DNA from: Alphaproteobacteria bacterium
Lineage (GTDB): Bacteria; Pseudomonadota; Alphaproteobacteria; CAAGCB01; CAG-977
Assembly: GCA_900768875.1 (NCBI GenBank)
Contig: CAAGEP010000003.1
Coordinates: 248,001-312,000, forward strand
Direction: 5' to 3'
Length of the DNA: 64,000 nucleotides
Below, in pieces: positions 17,175-24,776 of this stretch. Within the stretch, counting starts at the first letter, position 1, and each line of letters opens with the position of its first letter. Position numbers and translations under genes: made by a program. Below the pieces are notes generated by a model. It was given only the letters and a program-made list of their open reading frames with translations. It was not told the DNA's origin and searched no databases.

Positions 17175-17789
17175 ATGGGGCAGATTTTCTTTCACGAGGG
17201 CGATTTGCCCGAATCCGTCAAATTCACCGGTTCCGTTGCGATTGACACGGAAACCATGGGACTGGAGATTAAACGCGACCGTTTGTGTCTGGTGCAACTG
17301 AGCGGCGGCGACGGAAACTGCCATATCGTCCGTTTTTCCAAAGGGTGCTACGACGCTCCGAATCTGAAAGCTCTGTTGACCGATCCCAAGATTTTGAAAA
17401 TTTTTCAGTACGCTCGATTCGACATTGCGGCGATGTACTATTATTTGGGTGTTGTTTGCGCACCCGTGTACTGCACCAAAATCGCGTCCAAACTTGCCCG
17501 CACGAACGCGCCGAGCCACAGCTTGAAAGCCTTGTGCGAATCGCTGCTGGGCGTTGAACTGGAAAAAGAACAGCAGTGTTCCGACTGGGGGGCGGATGAA
17601 TTGACGCCGGAACAGCTGAGATATGCCGCAAACGATGTCTTGTATTTGCACCGCTTAAAAGAAGAACTGGATGTCCGTCTGAAACGCGAAGGACGGACGG
17701 AATACGCTCAAGCCTGCTTTGATTTTTTGCCGAATGTCGGGAAAATGGATGTCGCGGGCTTTGCGTGCGAATATGTGTTTGTTCATTGA
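17175..17789 (+). CDS. rnd: Ribonuclease D-like 3'-5' exonuclease
   Basis: 204 residues, only the exonuclease domain; the C-terminal HRDC domains of E. coli RNase D (375 residues) are absent, as is usual for the short alphaproteobacterial form. The DEDDy catalytic set is visible: AIDTETMGL (Asp, Glu), YARFDIAAM (Asp) and YAANDVLYLHRL (Tyr, Asp). The family trims tRNA and other RNA 3' ends in the cytoplasm. It begins the conserved run that continues into kdsD-lptCAB-rpoN, with 17 bp to kdsD. Confidence 0.9.
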   Translation: MGQIFFHEGDLPESVKFTGSVAIDTETMGLEIKRDRLCLVQLSGGDGNCHIVRFSKGCYDAPNLKALLTDPKILKIFQYARFDIAAMYYYLGVVCAPVYCTKIASKLARTNAPSHSLKALCESLLGVELEKEQQCSDWGADELTPEQLRYAANDVLYLHRLKEELDVRLKREGRTEYAQACFDFLPNVGKMDVAGFACEYVFVH

Positions 17790-17806
17790 AATAAAGGATT
17801 AAAACC

Positions 17807-18772
17807 ATGACGCCGACGGAACTTTTGCAAACGGCACACGATGTACTGGATAAAGAAAGCAAAGCTTTGGAACTGTTGGCGAATTCACAGGATGATTCGT
17901 TCGTCAACGCGGTCAATATCATCAACCAAACCAAAGGGCGCGTGATTGTAACGGGCATGGGAAAAAGCGGACATGTCGGCCGCAAAATCGCGGCGTCGCT
18001 GTCGTCGTTGGGGACGACGGCGTACTTTGTCCATCCCGGCGAAGCCAGTCACGGCGATTTGGGTATGATTGAACCCGCCGATGTCGTTCTGGCTTTGTCA
18101 AATTCCGGCGAAGCTCCGGAACTGAGCGATATTATTGCTTTCTGCCGTCGATTCGATATTAAACTGATAGGCATGACCGCCCGCCGCGACAGCACTTTGG
18201 GGCGTCAATCCGATGTGGTTCTGTGTCTGCCGCCCGTTGAAGAAGCTTGCCCGTTCGGGATGGCTCCGACAACATCAACGACGCTGATGATGGCGTGGGG
18301 CGATGCTTTGGCGATTGCGTTGCTGAAGATGCACCATTTTTCAAAAGACCAGTATAAATTGCGCCATCCCGGCGGAAAATTGGGCAAAATGATGCTGACG
18401 GTCGCCGATTTGATGCATTCGGGCGATGAATTGCCTTTGGTTCCTCCCGACACCGCGATGGATGCCGCTCTGGTTAAAATGAGCGAAAAAGGCTTCGGTT
18501 GTCTGGGCGTTGTCGATGCAAACGGCGATTTGGCCGGAATATTCACCGACGGTGATTTGCGCCGCAGCATAACGCCGGATTTGCTCGGTAAAAAAATCGC
18601 GGACGTGATGACTGTCAATCCCAAAACGGTGACGGCGGATATGGGGGCGTTGGACGCGCTGCGGATAATGAATACGACGGGCAAAGGAATTACGGGATTG
18701 TTCGTTGTTTCCGGCAAAAAGCCGGTCGGGCTTTTGCACCTGCACGATTGTTTGCGCGCGGGGATAGCTTGA
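17807..18772 (+). CDS. kdsD: Arabinose-5-phosphate isomerase
   Basis: Interconverts ribulose-5-phosphate and arabinose-5-phosphate, the precursor of the LPS sugar KDO. The 321 residues show the SIS domain (VTGMGKSGHVGRKIAASLSS, ALSNSGEAPEL, and the GMAPTTSTT loop) followed by two CBS domains from about residue 205 (VADLMHSGDELPLV; IADVMTVNPKTV). It sits directly upstream of the LPS transport genes; its TGA overlaps the lptC ATG by one base (TGATG). Confidence 0.95.
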   Translation: MTPTELLQTAHDVLDKESKALELLANSQDDSFVNAVNIINQTKGRVIVTGMGKSGHVGRKIAASLSSLGTTAYFVHPGEASHGDLGMIEPADVVLALSNSGEAPELSDIIAFCRRFDIKLIGMTARRDSTLGRQSDVVLCLPPVEEACPFGMAPTTSTTLMMAWGDALAIALLKMHHFSKDQYKLRHPGGKLGKMMLTVADLMHSGDELPLVPPDTAMDAALVKMSEKGFGCLGVVDANGDLAGIFTDGDLRRSITPDLLGKKIADVMTVNPKTVTADMGALDALRIMNTTGKGITGLFVVSGKKPVGLLHLHDCLRAGIA

Positions 18773-19455
18773 TGGCGGACAAGGTTGTCGATTTAAGTTT
18801 GGCAAAATGGGGCAAAACCCGTACGGACGGGTCTGTCGACTGGCGGCGTAAGCAAAACATCCGCATGCGGCATCACAGCCAAGTGGTCGTGTCGCTGAAA
18901 GTGCTGTTTCCCAGTTTGGCGGCGGTTTTAATCGGGCTGGTGATTTTGTGGCCTCAGCTGCGGGCGCGGCAGGACGAAGCGATTTCCATCGTTTCCGAAA
19001 GTACGGCTCCACAGGATCAAGTTATGGTCAACCCGCGCTTTTTCACCGTTGACGACAAAGGCGAACGATTGAATATGGTTGCGGAAAACGCTTACGAGCT
19101 GCCGGGGGACACGCGCAGAGTCCAACTGAATCAAGTCAAGGCTGATCTTGTGACCAAAAACGATCGTTTCGTTGCGCTGGACGCCGAACACGCTGTTTAC
19201 GGGCAGGCTGCCGATTCGGTGGAATTGACGGGGACGGTCAATTTGTATTCCGAAGACGGCTGGGAACTCAATACGACGCAGGCATCGATAGATTTGAAAA
19301 CGCAAAACTTAGCGGGATATGCCGAAACGTTTGTTCGAGCGCCCGCAGGGACGGCAACATCCCAAGGATTCCAAATTTTAAATAACGGAACGCTTGTCCG
19401 TTTGACGGGCAAAACGCACGCGGTTTTCCATCCCGACAGAAAGGACGAACAATGA
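18772..19455 (+). CDS. lptC: LPS export periplasmic protein LptC
   Basis: Inner-membrane-anchored bridge component that passes LPS from LptBFG to LptA. 227 residues. A cytoplasmic basic N-terminus (RRKQNIRMRHHSQVVVSLK) precedes the single membrane helix at about residues 44-62 (LFPSLAAVLIGLVILW); the periplasmic beta-jellyroll follows (NPRFFTVDDKGERLNMVAEN). The ATG at 18772 fits the kdsD overlap; an in-frame upstream codon lacks an RBS. Ends overlapping lptA by 4 bp. Confidence 0.92.
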   Translation: MADKVVDLSLAKWGKTRTDGSVDWRRKQNIRMRHHSQVVVSLKVLFPSLAAVLIGLVILWPQLRARQDEAISIVSESTAPQDQVMVNPRFFTVDDKGERLNMVAENAYELPGDTRRVQLNQVKADLVTKNDRFVALDAEHAVYGQAADSVELTGTVNLYSEDGWELNTTQASIDLKTQNLAGYAETFVRAPAGTATSQGFQILNNGTLVRLTGKTHAVFHPDRKDEQ

Positions 19456-20363
19456 GCTTTAAATCTTTTGTTTTGTGCGGTTTGTTGACGGTTCTTCCTG
19501 CCTTTGCACAGGCTGCGCGGACGTCGCAGAATCAAGAGGTCGTTTTGACCAGTGAAGGCGGACTGGAATGGGACAGCAACAAAAAAACGCTGACGGCGGA
19601 CACCAAAGCACTGGTTGTGCGCGGTGATACGGCTCTGGGGGCGGATAAAGTCGTTGCTTATTATAATGATGTTGACGGGAAACAGGATATTTTCCGCGTC
19701 AAGGCCTTCGGGAATGTTATGATTACAACCGACAAGCAGGTTGTTTATGCCGATACGGCGACGTATGAAATCGCCGATTCGATTGTCGTTTTGAAGGGAA
19801 ATCCCGTCAAACTGATTGCGGGTGACGAAAGAATGACCGCAAAAGTGGTCGAATTGTGGCAAAACAAAGGAATCGCCATAGCCAAAAACAATGTTGTCGC
19901 GCAAAAGAATTCGCGTAAATTGGAAGCCGACACAGTGCGCGCATATTTCGTTAAAAATGCTAAAAATGCGACGGAAATCGAACATTTCGAGGCTGAAAAC
20001 AATGTCGTGATTTCTACGGAACGCGAAAAAGTGCAAGGAAACACGGGCATTTATTGGGTGCAAAAGGAAACCGCCACGCTGGAAGGCGACGTCAAAATAT
20101 CTCAAGGAAACAACTTTATCATGGGTGAAGTTGCGGACATAAACATGAAAACAGGCGTAAGCCGCTTGCAAACGCCGACGGAAAAGGGTAAATCTAAAAA
20201 ACAGGTGCATGGTGTTTTCACCCCCGACAGCGCAAACCGCAAACAGGCGCGGCCGGAAATCGAAAAACCGCATAAACCCGAAATGCTAAAGGAAGAAAAG
20301 CGTGACAACGGAAGCGAACGAACGGAAAAGCTCCTCAGCTCCTCAGACGAAAAAGGGGAATGA
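19452..20363 (+). CDS. lptA: LPS transport protein LptA with long charged tail
   Basis: Periplasmic bridge protein carrying LPS toward the outer membrane. 303 residues, long for the family (about 180-200). Signal peptide FVLCGLLTVLPAFAQA; OstA/LptA jellyroll repeats such as VVRGDTALGADKVVAYYND and ALEGD-like repeats up to about residue 235. The last 65-70 residues are Lys/Glu/Pro-rich and apparently disordered (GKSKKQVHGVFTPDSANRK), and their coding sequence overlaps lptB by 62 bp. ATGA overlap with lptC indicates coupling. Confidence 0.92.
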   Translation: MSFKSFVLCGLLTVLPAFAQAARTSQNQEVVLTSEGGLEWDSNKKTLTADTKALVVRGDTALGADKVVAYYNDVDGKQDIFRVKAFGNVMITTDKQVVYADTATYEIADSIVVLKGNPVKLIAGDERMTAKVVELWQNKGIAIAKNNVVAQKNSRKLEADTVRAYFVKNAKNATEIEHFEAENNVVISTEREKVQGNTGIYWVQKETATLEGDVKISQGNNFIMGEVADINMKTGVSRLQTPTEKGKSKKQVHGVFTPDSANRKQARPEIEKPHKPEMLKEEKRDNGSERTEKLLSSSDEKGE

Positions 20364-21111
20364 CGCCCCGCGTTTGGTGTCGTCGACCGATATGGGACTG
20401 CGCGCCATAGGGTTGTCGAAAGCGTATAAAAAACGTCCTGTGTTGCGCAATGTGTCCTTTAGCGTCAACCGCGGCGAAGCGGTCGGTTTGTTGGGGCCGA
20501 ACGGTGCGGGGAAAACAACATCCTTTTATTGCATTACGGGGTTGATTACGCCCGATTCGGGGACGGTTTCCGTTGACGGCATTGATGTAACGGGATTGCC
20601 GATGTACCGCCGCGCCCGTTTAGGTATCGGCTATCTGCCGCAGGAAGCGTCCATTTTCAGAAGCTTGAGTGTTGAAAACAACATCCGCGCGATTTTGGAA
20701 GTTGTTGAACCAAATTTGGACAGACGCGAAGAAAAGCTGGAAAATCTGCTGAACGAATTTTCTGTGTCCCATTTGCGCCGCGCTCCGGCTATGGCGCTGT
20801 CGGGCGGCGAACGCAGACGTGTTGAAATCGCGCGCGCACTGGCCTCGAATCCGTCGTTTATTTTGTTGGACGAGCCTTTGGCGGGGATTGACCCGATTTC
20901 GGTCGGTGAAATCCGCGATTTGGTGTCGCACTTGAAGCATCGCGGAATCGGCGTTTTGATTACGGATCACAATGTTCGTGAAACGCTGGACATTATTGAC
21001 CGCGCTTATATTTTGTATGACGGCGTCGTTTTGATGGAAGGCAATCCGCAGGACGTTGTTCGGCACGAAGATGTTCGCCGCGTCTATTTGGGCGAAAAAT
21101 TCGCATTGTAA
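20302..21111 (+). CDS. lptB: LPS export ABC transporter ATPase LptB
   Basis: Cytoplasmic ATPase that powers LPS extraction with LptFG (not in the window). Walker A GPNGAGKTTSF, signature LSGGERRRVEIARALA, Walker B FILLDEPLAGIDP and switch His in ITDHNVRET are intact. I use GTG 20302 because AAAGGAAG lies 6-7 bp upstream, giving 269 residues with a 30-residue polar extension. The alternative ATG 20392 (239 residues, the usual LptB size) has no RBS. The longer form overlaps lptA by 62 bp. Confidence 0.93.
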   Translation: MTTEANERKSSSAPQTKKGNDAPRLVSSTDMGLRAIGLSKAYKKRPVLRNVSFSVNRGEAVGLLGPNGAGKTTSFYCITGLITPDSGTVSVDGIDVTGLPMYRRARLGIGYLPQEASIFRSLSVENNIRAILEVVEPNLDRREEKLENLLNEFSVSHLRRAPAMALSGGERRRVEIARALASNPSFILLDEPLAGIDPISVGEIRDLVSHLKHRGIGVLITDHNVRETLDIIDRAYILYDGVVLMEGNPQDVVRHEDVRRVYLGEKFAL

Positions 21112-21135
21112 CAATAGCGGCGGAGGGATAAAACA

Positions 21136-22599
21136 ATGACCCTGACGCCCCGTTTGGATTTAAGGCAGGCGCAAAGTCTGACCATGACTCAACGCTTGCG
21201 CCAAGCGATTGACTTGTTGCAGATGTCCGCGTTGGATGTGGAAAACGCCGTCAATGCGGAATTGGAAAAAAATCCGTTTTTGGAACGAGAAGGCGATTCT
21301 GCGGAGGCGGTTTTTGAACCGCAGGAACCTTCCGATGATGTTCGCGGTGACGCGCCGTCTTTACCGGACGGCGGCGACGAAATTCCCCTTGATACAAACG
21401 ACGAACCGACGGAAGACAGCTTTTACGAACAGCCGGTAAACGAAGAAACGCAACAGTTTGATTTTATTGACGCGTGGAGCGGGGCGGGGGCGAAAGGAAT
21501 ACGGGACGATGATTTTTCAGCGCTTGATTTGTGTGAAGCCCGCACCGTATCTTTGGAACATTTTCTGACGGAAAAAATCGAATCGAATTTTGCGGGAAAT
21601 GATGTGAAGACAGCCTGCTCAATGCTGGAAAAGTTGGATGACGCAGGGTATTTGACCCGGGCCCTGACAAAAGAGGAGGAAAACCTGCTGCCCCGTTTGC
21701 AGGCGATTGCTCCGACCGGCGTTTTTGCTCGAAGTTTGGCGGAATGTTTGGCTTTGCAGTTGAAAGAACGCAACCGATTCGATCCCGCAATGGCGGTTAT
21801 GCTGGAACATTTGGATTTGGTTGGGGCGCGGGAATACAAAAAATTGTCAAAGCTGTGCGGCGTTGATGAAAACGATATTGCCGACATGGTGGCGGAAATT
21901 CGCCGCTTGAATCCGAAACCCGCCGCGGATTTTGAAGATTCGCAAGCGGCGGCGGTCGTTCCCGACGTGCTGTTGCGGAAAACCAAAACGGGAAAATTTG
22001 TCGTTGAATTGAATCAATCCGTTTTGCCGCGCGTACTGATAAACAGGACGTATGCGGCCGAGGTATCGGCCATTGCGGGGCGGGACAGGCAAGCCAAAAA
22101 ATTTCTGAACGAACGGCTGTCCGATGCGGGCTTTTTGATTAAGGCTTTAAACCAGCGCGCGGAAACGATTTTGAAAGTCGCAACCGAAATCGTCGAACGG
22201 CAGCGCGATTTTTTCGACAAAGGCGCGGCGGGACTGAAGCCCATGATTTTAAGGGATGTTGCCGAATCCGTCGAACTGCACGAAAGCACCGTCAGCCGCG
22301 TGACCCAGCAAAAATATATCGCAACGCCGATGGGGACGTTCGAGCTGAAATACTTTTTTTCGCAAGGCGTCGGCGCGGACGGCGATTATTCGGGGCAAGC
22401 CGTGAAAAGCAAAATCAAGGCTTTGATTGACAAGGAAAAACCGGATAATGTCCTGTCCGATGAAGCATTGGCGGTTTTGCTCGGACGCGAAGGTATCAAC
22501 ATTGCGCGGCGCACGGTCGCCAAGTACCGCGAATCGATCGGAATACCGACGTCAGCGCGCAGAAAGCGTGATAAACGGCTTATTTTAACGCGTAAATGA
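21136..22599 (+). CDS. rpoN: RNA polymerase sigma-54 factor
   Basis: Directs RNA polymerase to -24/-12 promoters that need an enhancer-binding activator. 487 residues. Region I is Gln/Leu-rich (LRQAQSLTMTQRLRQAIDLL), then an acidic region II (about residues 55-110), the core-binding domain, and DNA-binding domain with HTH (LHESTVSRVTQQKYI) and the RpoN box RRTVAKYRESIGIP near residues 462-475. GGAGGG precedes the ATG, 24 bp after lptB. Neighbours hpf and ptsN follow the usual rpoN locus order. Confidence 0.96.
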   Translation: MTLTPRLDLRQAQSLTMTQRLRQAIDLLQMSALDVENAVNAELEKNPFLEREGDSAEAVFEPQEPSDDVRGDAPSLPDGGDEIPLDTNDEPTEDSFYEQPVNEETQQFDFIDAWSGAGAKGIRDDDFSALDLCEARTVSLEHFLTEKIESNFAGNDVKTACSMLEKLDDAGYLTRALTKEEENLLPRLQAIAPTGVFARSLAECLALQLKERNRFDPAMAVMLEHLDLVGAREYKKLSKLCGVDENDIADMVAEIRRLNPKPAADFEDSQAAAVVPDVLLRKTKTGKFVVELNQSVLPRVLINRTYAAEVSAIAGRDRQAKKFLNERLSDAGFLIKALNQRAETILKVATEIVERQRDFFDKGAAGLKPMILRDVAESVELHESTVSRVTQQKYIATPMGTFELKYFFSQGVGADGDYSGQAVKSKIKALIDKEKPDNVLSDEALAVLLGREGINIARRTVAKYRESIGIPTSARRKRDKRLILTRK

Positions 22600-22608
22600 A
22601 ACATTTAC

Positions 22609-22637
22609 TTGACTTGCCGCGCTTCGGGTCGTACCTT
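22609..22637 (+). promoter_or_regulatory. Candidate promoter for hpf-ptsN
   Basis: TTGACT, 17 bp, TACCTT, starting 10 bp after the rpoN stop and about 65 bp before the hpf start. It would let hpf and ptsN be expressed apart from rpoN. Confidence 0.45.
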
Positions 22638-22647
22638 TGCTAGCCAA

Positions 22648-22665
22648 GTGGGGCTGTTTCCCCAC
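22648..22665 (+). other. Perfect hairpin in the hpf leader
   Basis: GTGGGG and CCCCAC with loop CTGTTT, just downstream of the candidate promoter. No immediate T-run, so a leader structure or weak attenuator rather than a standard terminator. Confidence 0.5.
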
Positions 22666-22701
22666 GGAAGTTTTAACTTTTTTAACAACGAGAACGGCAC
22701 T

Positions 22702-23259
22702 ATGAAAATTGCTATTACAGGTAAACAAATCGATATCGGAACCAGCTTGCGTTCTTATGTCGAGGAACACATTGAAAATACCGTCAAAAAGTATTTTGAA
22801 AATCCGCTGAACGCGACGGTTTCCTTTTCCAAAGAAGGATCGATGATTCGCGCGGATATTTCCGTCCACCCGATCAGCAGCGTTTTGGTTCAGGGCAGTG
22901 CAAGCACGGGCGATGCTTATGCCGCTTTCGATTCTGCAAACGATCGCATCGGTAAACAGTTGCAGCGTTATAAGAAACGTTTGACAAATCACAAATTCGA
23001 TGTCGAAACCGTAAATCTTGCCGTTATCGAACCGGAAAAAGAAACGGAAGACGAAACGTTGCCGCAGGATGAATCCGCGCCCGTCGTCGTTGCCGAAATG
23101 CAGTCCGAACTGCCGCTTTGCACCGTCAGCGGCGCTGTTATGCGCATGGATTTGGCGGATGTTCCCGCTTTGATGTTCCGCAATGTTGCCCATGGCGGAT
23201 TGAACATGGTTTACCGCCGCGCCGACGGAAACATCGGCTGGGTTGACCCGCAGGCGTAA
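22702..23259 (+). CDS. hpf: Ribosome hibernation promoting factor, long form
   Basis: Binds the 30S decoding region and, in the long form, dimerises 70S ribosomes into inactive 100S particles in stationary phase. With ATG 22702 it has 185 residues: an N-terminal ribosome-binding domain (KIAITGKQIDIGTSLRSYVE) to about residue 100, an acidic linker (EKETEDETLPQDES) and a C-terminal dimerisation domain (AVMRMDLADVPALMFRN, MVYRRADGNIGWVDP). Linked to rpoN and ptsN as in many proteobacteria. Confidence 0.93.
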   Translation: MKIAITGKQIDIGTSLRSYVEEHIENTVKKYFENPLNATVSFSKEGSMIRADISVHPISSVLVQGSASTGDAYAAFDSANDRIGKQLQRYKKRLTNHKFDVETVNLAVIEPEKETEDETLPQDESAPVVVAEMQSELPLCTVSGAVMRMDLADVPALMFRNVAHGGLNMVYRRADGNIGWVDPQA

Positions 23260-23265
23260 TCCGTT

Positions 23266-23721
23266 ATGCTTTTGTCGGAATTGTTGACGCCTCGGCAAAT
23301 CATTCCCGATATGAAAGTCACGAGCAAGAAGCAAGTTCTGTCCGAACTTGCTTCTTTTGCGGCGGACAAATTGGGAATTGAAGACCGGACGATTCAAGAC
23401 GTTTTGGTCGAACGTGAACGGCTCGGGTCGACGGGAATGGGGGACGGCGTTGCAATTCCTCACGGCAGATTGCCGCAGTTGGATAAATTGTTTGTCGCGT
23501 TTGCGCGTTTGTCCAGACCTGTTTCGTTCGATTCGCCTGACGGCCGTCCCGTTGATTTGGTGTTTTTGCTGTTGACGCCGGAAAATGCGGACGGGGATCA
23601 TTTGACCGCTTTGGCTAAAATATCGCGAATGATGCGCGATGAACGTTTTTGTGCGCTTTTGCGTGGAATGGACAGCGCGGAAGCTATCTATTCCGCCATT
23701 TTAGAGCGGGATCAAAAATAA
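23266..23721 (+). CDS. ptsN: Nitrogen PTS protein EIIA-Ntr
   Basis: Regulatory phosphocarrier of the PTS-Ntr chain that links nitrogen state to potassium transport and other targets; it does not import sugar. 151 residues, normal length. The phosphorylated histidine is His66 in DGVAIPHGRLP; LLTPENADGDHLTALAKISR is the typical second motif. It starts 6 bp after hpf. A TrkH-type potassium channel is encoded 8 kb downstream, but no direct link is shown here. Confidence 0.94.
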   Translation: MLLSELLTPRQIIPDMKVTSKKQVLSELASFAADKLGIEDRTIQDVLVERERLGSTGMGDGVAIPHGRLPQLDKLFVAFARLSRPVSFDSPDGRPVDLVFLLLTPENADGDHLTALAKISRMMRDERFCALLRGMDSAEAIYSAILERDQK

Positions 23722-23744
23722 AACGAAAATTTTTAAAATTTTTG

Positions 23745-23773
23745 TTGACAACGGAAAAGGTTAGGGGCATATT
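23745..23773 (+). promoter_or_regulatory. Promoter of tRNA-Ala
   Basis: Consensus TTGACA, 17 bp, CATATT; ends 12 bp before the tRNA. Confidence 0.75.
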
Positions 23774-23785
23774 GTCCCTGTTTTC

Positions 23786-23861
23786 GGGGGTGTAGCTCAG
23801 CTGGGAGAGCGACGCGTTCGCAATGCGTAGGTCAGGAGTTCGATCCTCCTCATCTCCACCA
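23786..23861 (+). tRNA. tRNA-Ala (CGC)
   Basis: 76 nt with encoded CCA. Acceptor GGGGGTG pairs with CATCTCC through G-U wobbles; D-arm GCTCAGCTGGGAGAGC; anticodon loop TTCGCAA gives CGC, reading GCG. T-arm AGGAG/CTCCT with loop TTCGATC. Confidence 0.96.
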
Positions 23862-23865
23862 TAAA

Positions 23866-23898
23866 AGAACCACGGCTTAAACCGCGGTTCTTTTTTTG
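23866..23898 (+). terminator. Terminator after tRNA-Ala
   Basis: Stem AGAACC-a-CGG/CCG-c-GGTTCT followed by TTTTTTT, 5 bp after the tRNA. Confidence 0.85.
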
Positions 23899-24089
23899 TT
23901 TTCGACGCGGATTACTGTTCCGTATTTTCAGCCATATCTTCAATAAACGCCCGATAAAGACTCGTGACGGGCGGTGTTTTCTGATGACGTCCCCCGAATC
24001 AAGGGGCGTTTGTTCCTGTTTATGGGACTTTAAAAAGATTTTTAGAGGCTTTTTATAAAAAAACTCTTGCAATTTACATAGGGGGCGAA

Positions 24090-24671
24090 ATGCTGGGTGT
24101 TCTGGCAATTATCGGCGTTTTGTCAGTCGGCGGTATCCAAGGGTACTTGATGGCGATGTCCAAATTCAAAGTATCCAAAACGACAGACCAGGTTCAGACT
24201 ATGGTGACAAACGTTCGTACGCTGTTTGCAGGCAACCGTACTTACGACGGCTTGGGTGATTCGACGAACGGTTATGGAACGGCGTACACGCTGGGTATTT
24301 TCAATGATGAAATCTGCGATGATAAAACGAGCAAAAATCCCGTGAACCCGTACGGCGGTTCTGTTTCAATCGCAACGGCCAACAAGAAGCAGTATTTTAC
24401 GATTTCCTATAGCGGACTGCCGCAGGACGCCTGCACGCGTTTGGCAATGGCGGATTGGGGCGACGCATCATCCGGTTTGGTCGCGATTATCGCTTCCGGC
24501 GCAGCGGCGACAGCTCAAACAAACGCTACATCTTTTACGGCAAACGCCGCTACCGGTATTTTAACGACAACGGCGCATTTGATTCCCATTTCGTTGAGCA
24601 ACGCGGTTACGGCGTGCAAATTGACGGCGTCGGCTGACAACTCGTCGTCCATTACATGGGTTTACCGTTAA
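24090..24671 (+). CDS. Type IV pilin-like protein lacking its prepilin leader
   Basis: 193 residues. It opens MLGVLAIIGVLSVGGIQG, the hydrophobic alpha-1 helix of type IV pilins and pseudopilins from mature position 6 on. The usual leader and cleavage site (G-F-T-L-I-E or R-S-M-V-E before MLGV) is missing. The in-frame upstream codons read YIGGE, preserving only the Glu at position 5, and have no start codon with an RBS. The body keeps a pilin-like spine (SKFKVSKTTDQVQTMVTNVR) and three cysteines. It could be a silent or decayed pilin copy, or use a nonstandard start. GGGGG lies 6 bp before the ATG. Confidence 0.7.
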   Translation: MLGVLAIIGVLSVGGIQGYLMAMSKFKVSKTTDQVQTMVTNVRTLFAGNRTYDGLGDSTNGYGTAYTLGIFNDEICDDKTSKNPVNPYGGSVSIATANKKQYFTISYSGLPQDACTRLAMADWGDASSGLVAIIASGAAATAQTNATSFTANAATGILTTTAHLIPISLSNAVTACKLTASADNSSSITWVYR

Positions 24672-24689
24672 TCGGAACTGTTTTACGGA

Positions 24690-24717
24690 AAAAGGGGCGG
24701 AGTTGCCCCTTTTTTTG
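24690..24717 (+). terminator. Terminator after the pilin-like gene
   Basis: Stem AAGGGGC/GCCCCTT followed by seven T, about 20 bp after the stop. Confidence 0.85.
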
Positions 24718-24776
24718 TATCCAATTTCGTATGTTTCTGATAATAAAAACAAAAACCAAGAACAAGGCGGAAAAAA

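Noticed and set aside
23797..24108. 103-residue minus-strand frame covering tRNA-Ala and the pilin leader region
   Set aside because: Its C-terminal part is the antisense translation of the tRNA, a well-known false ORF.
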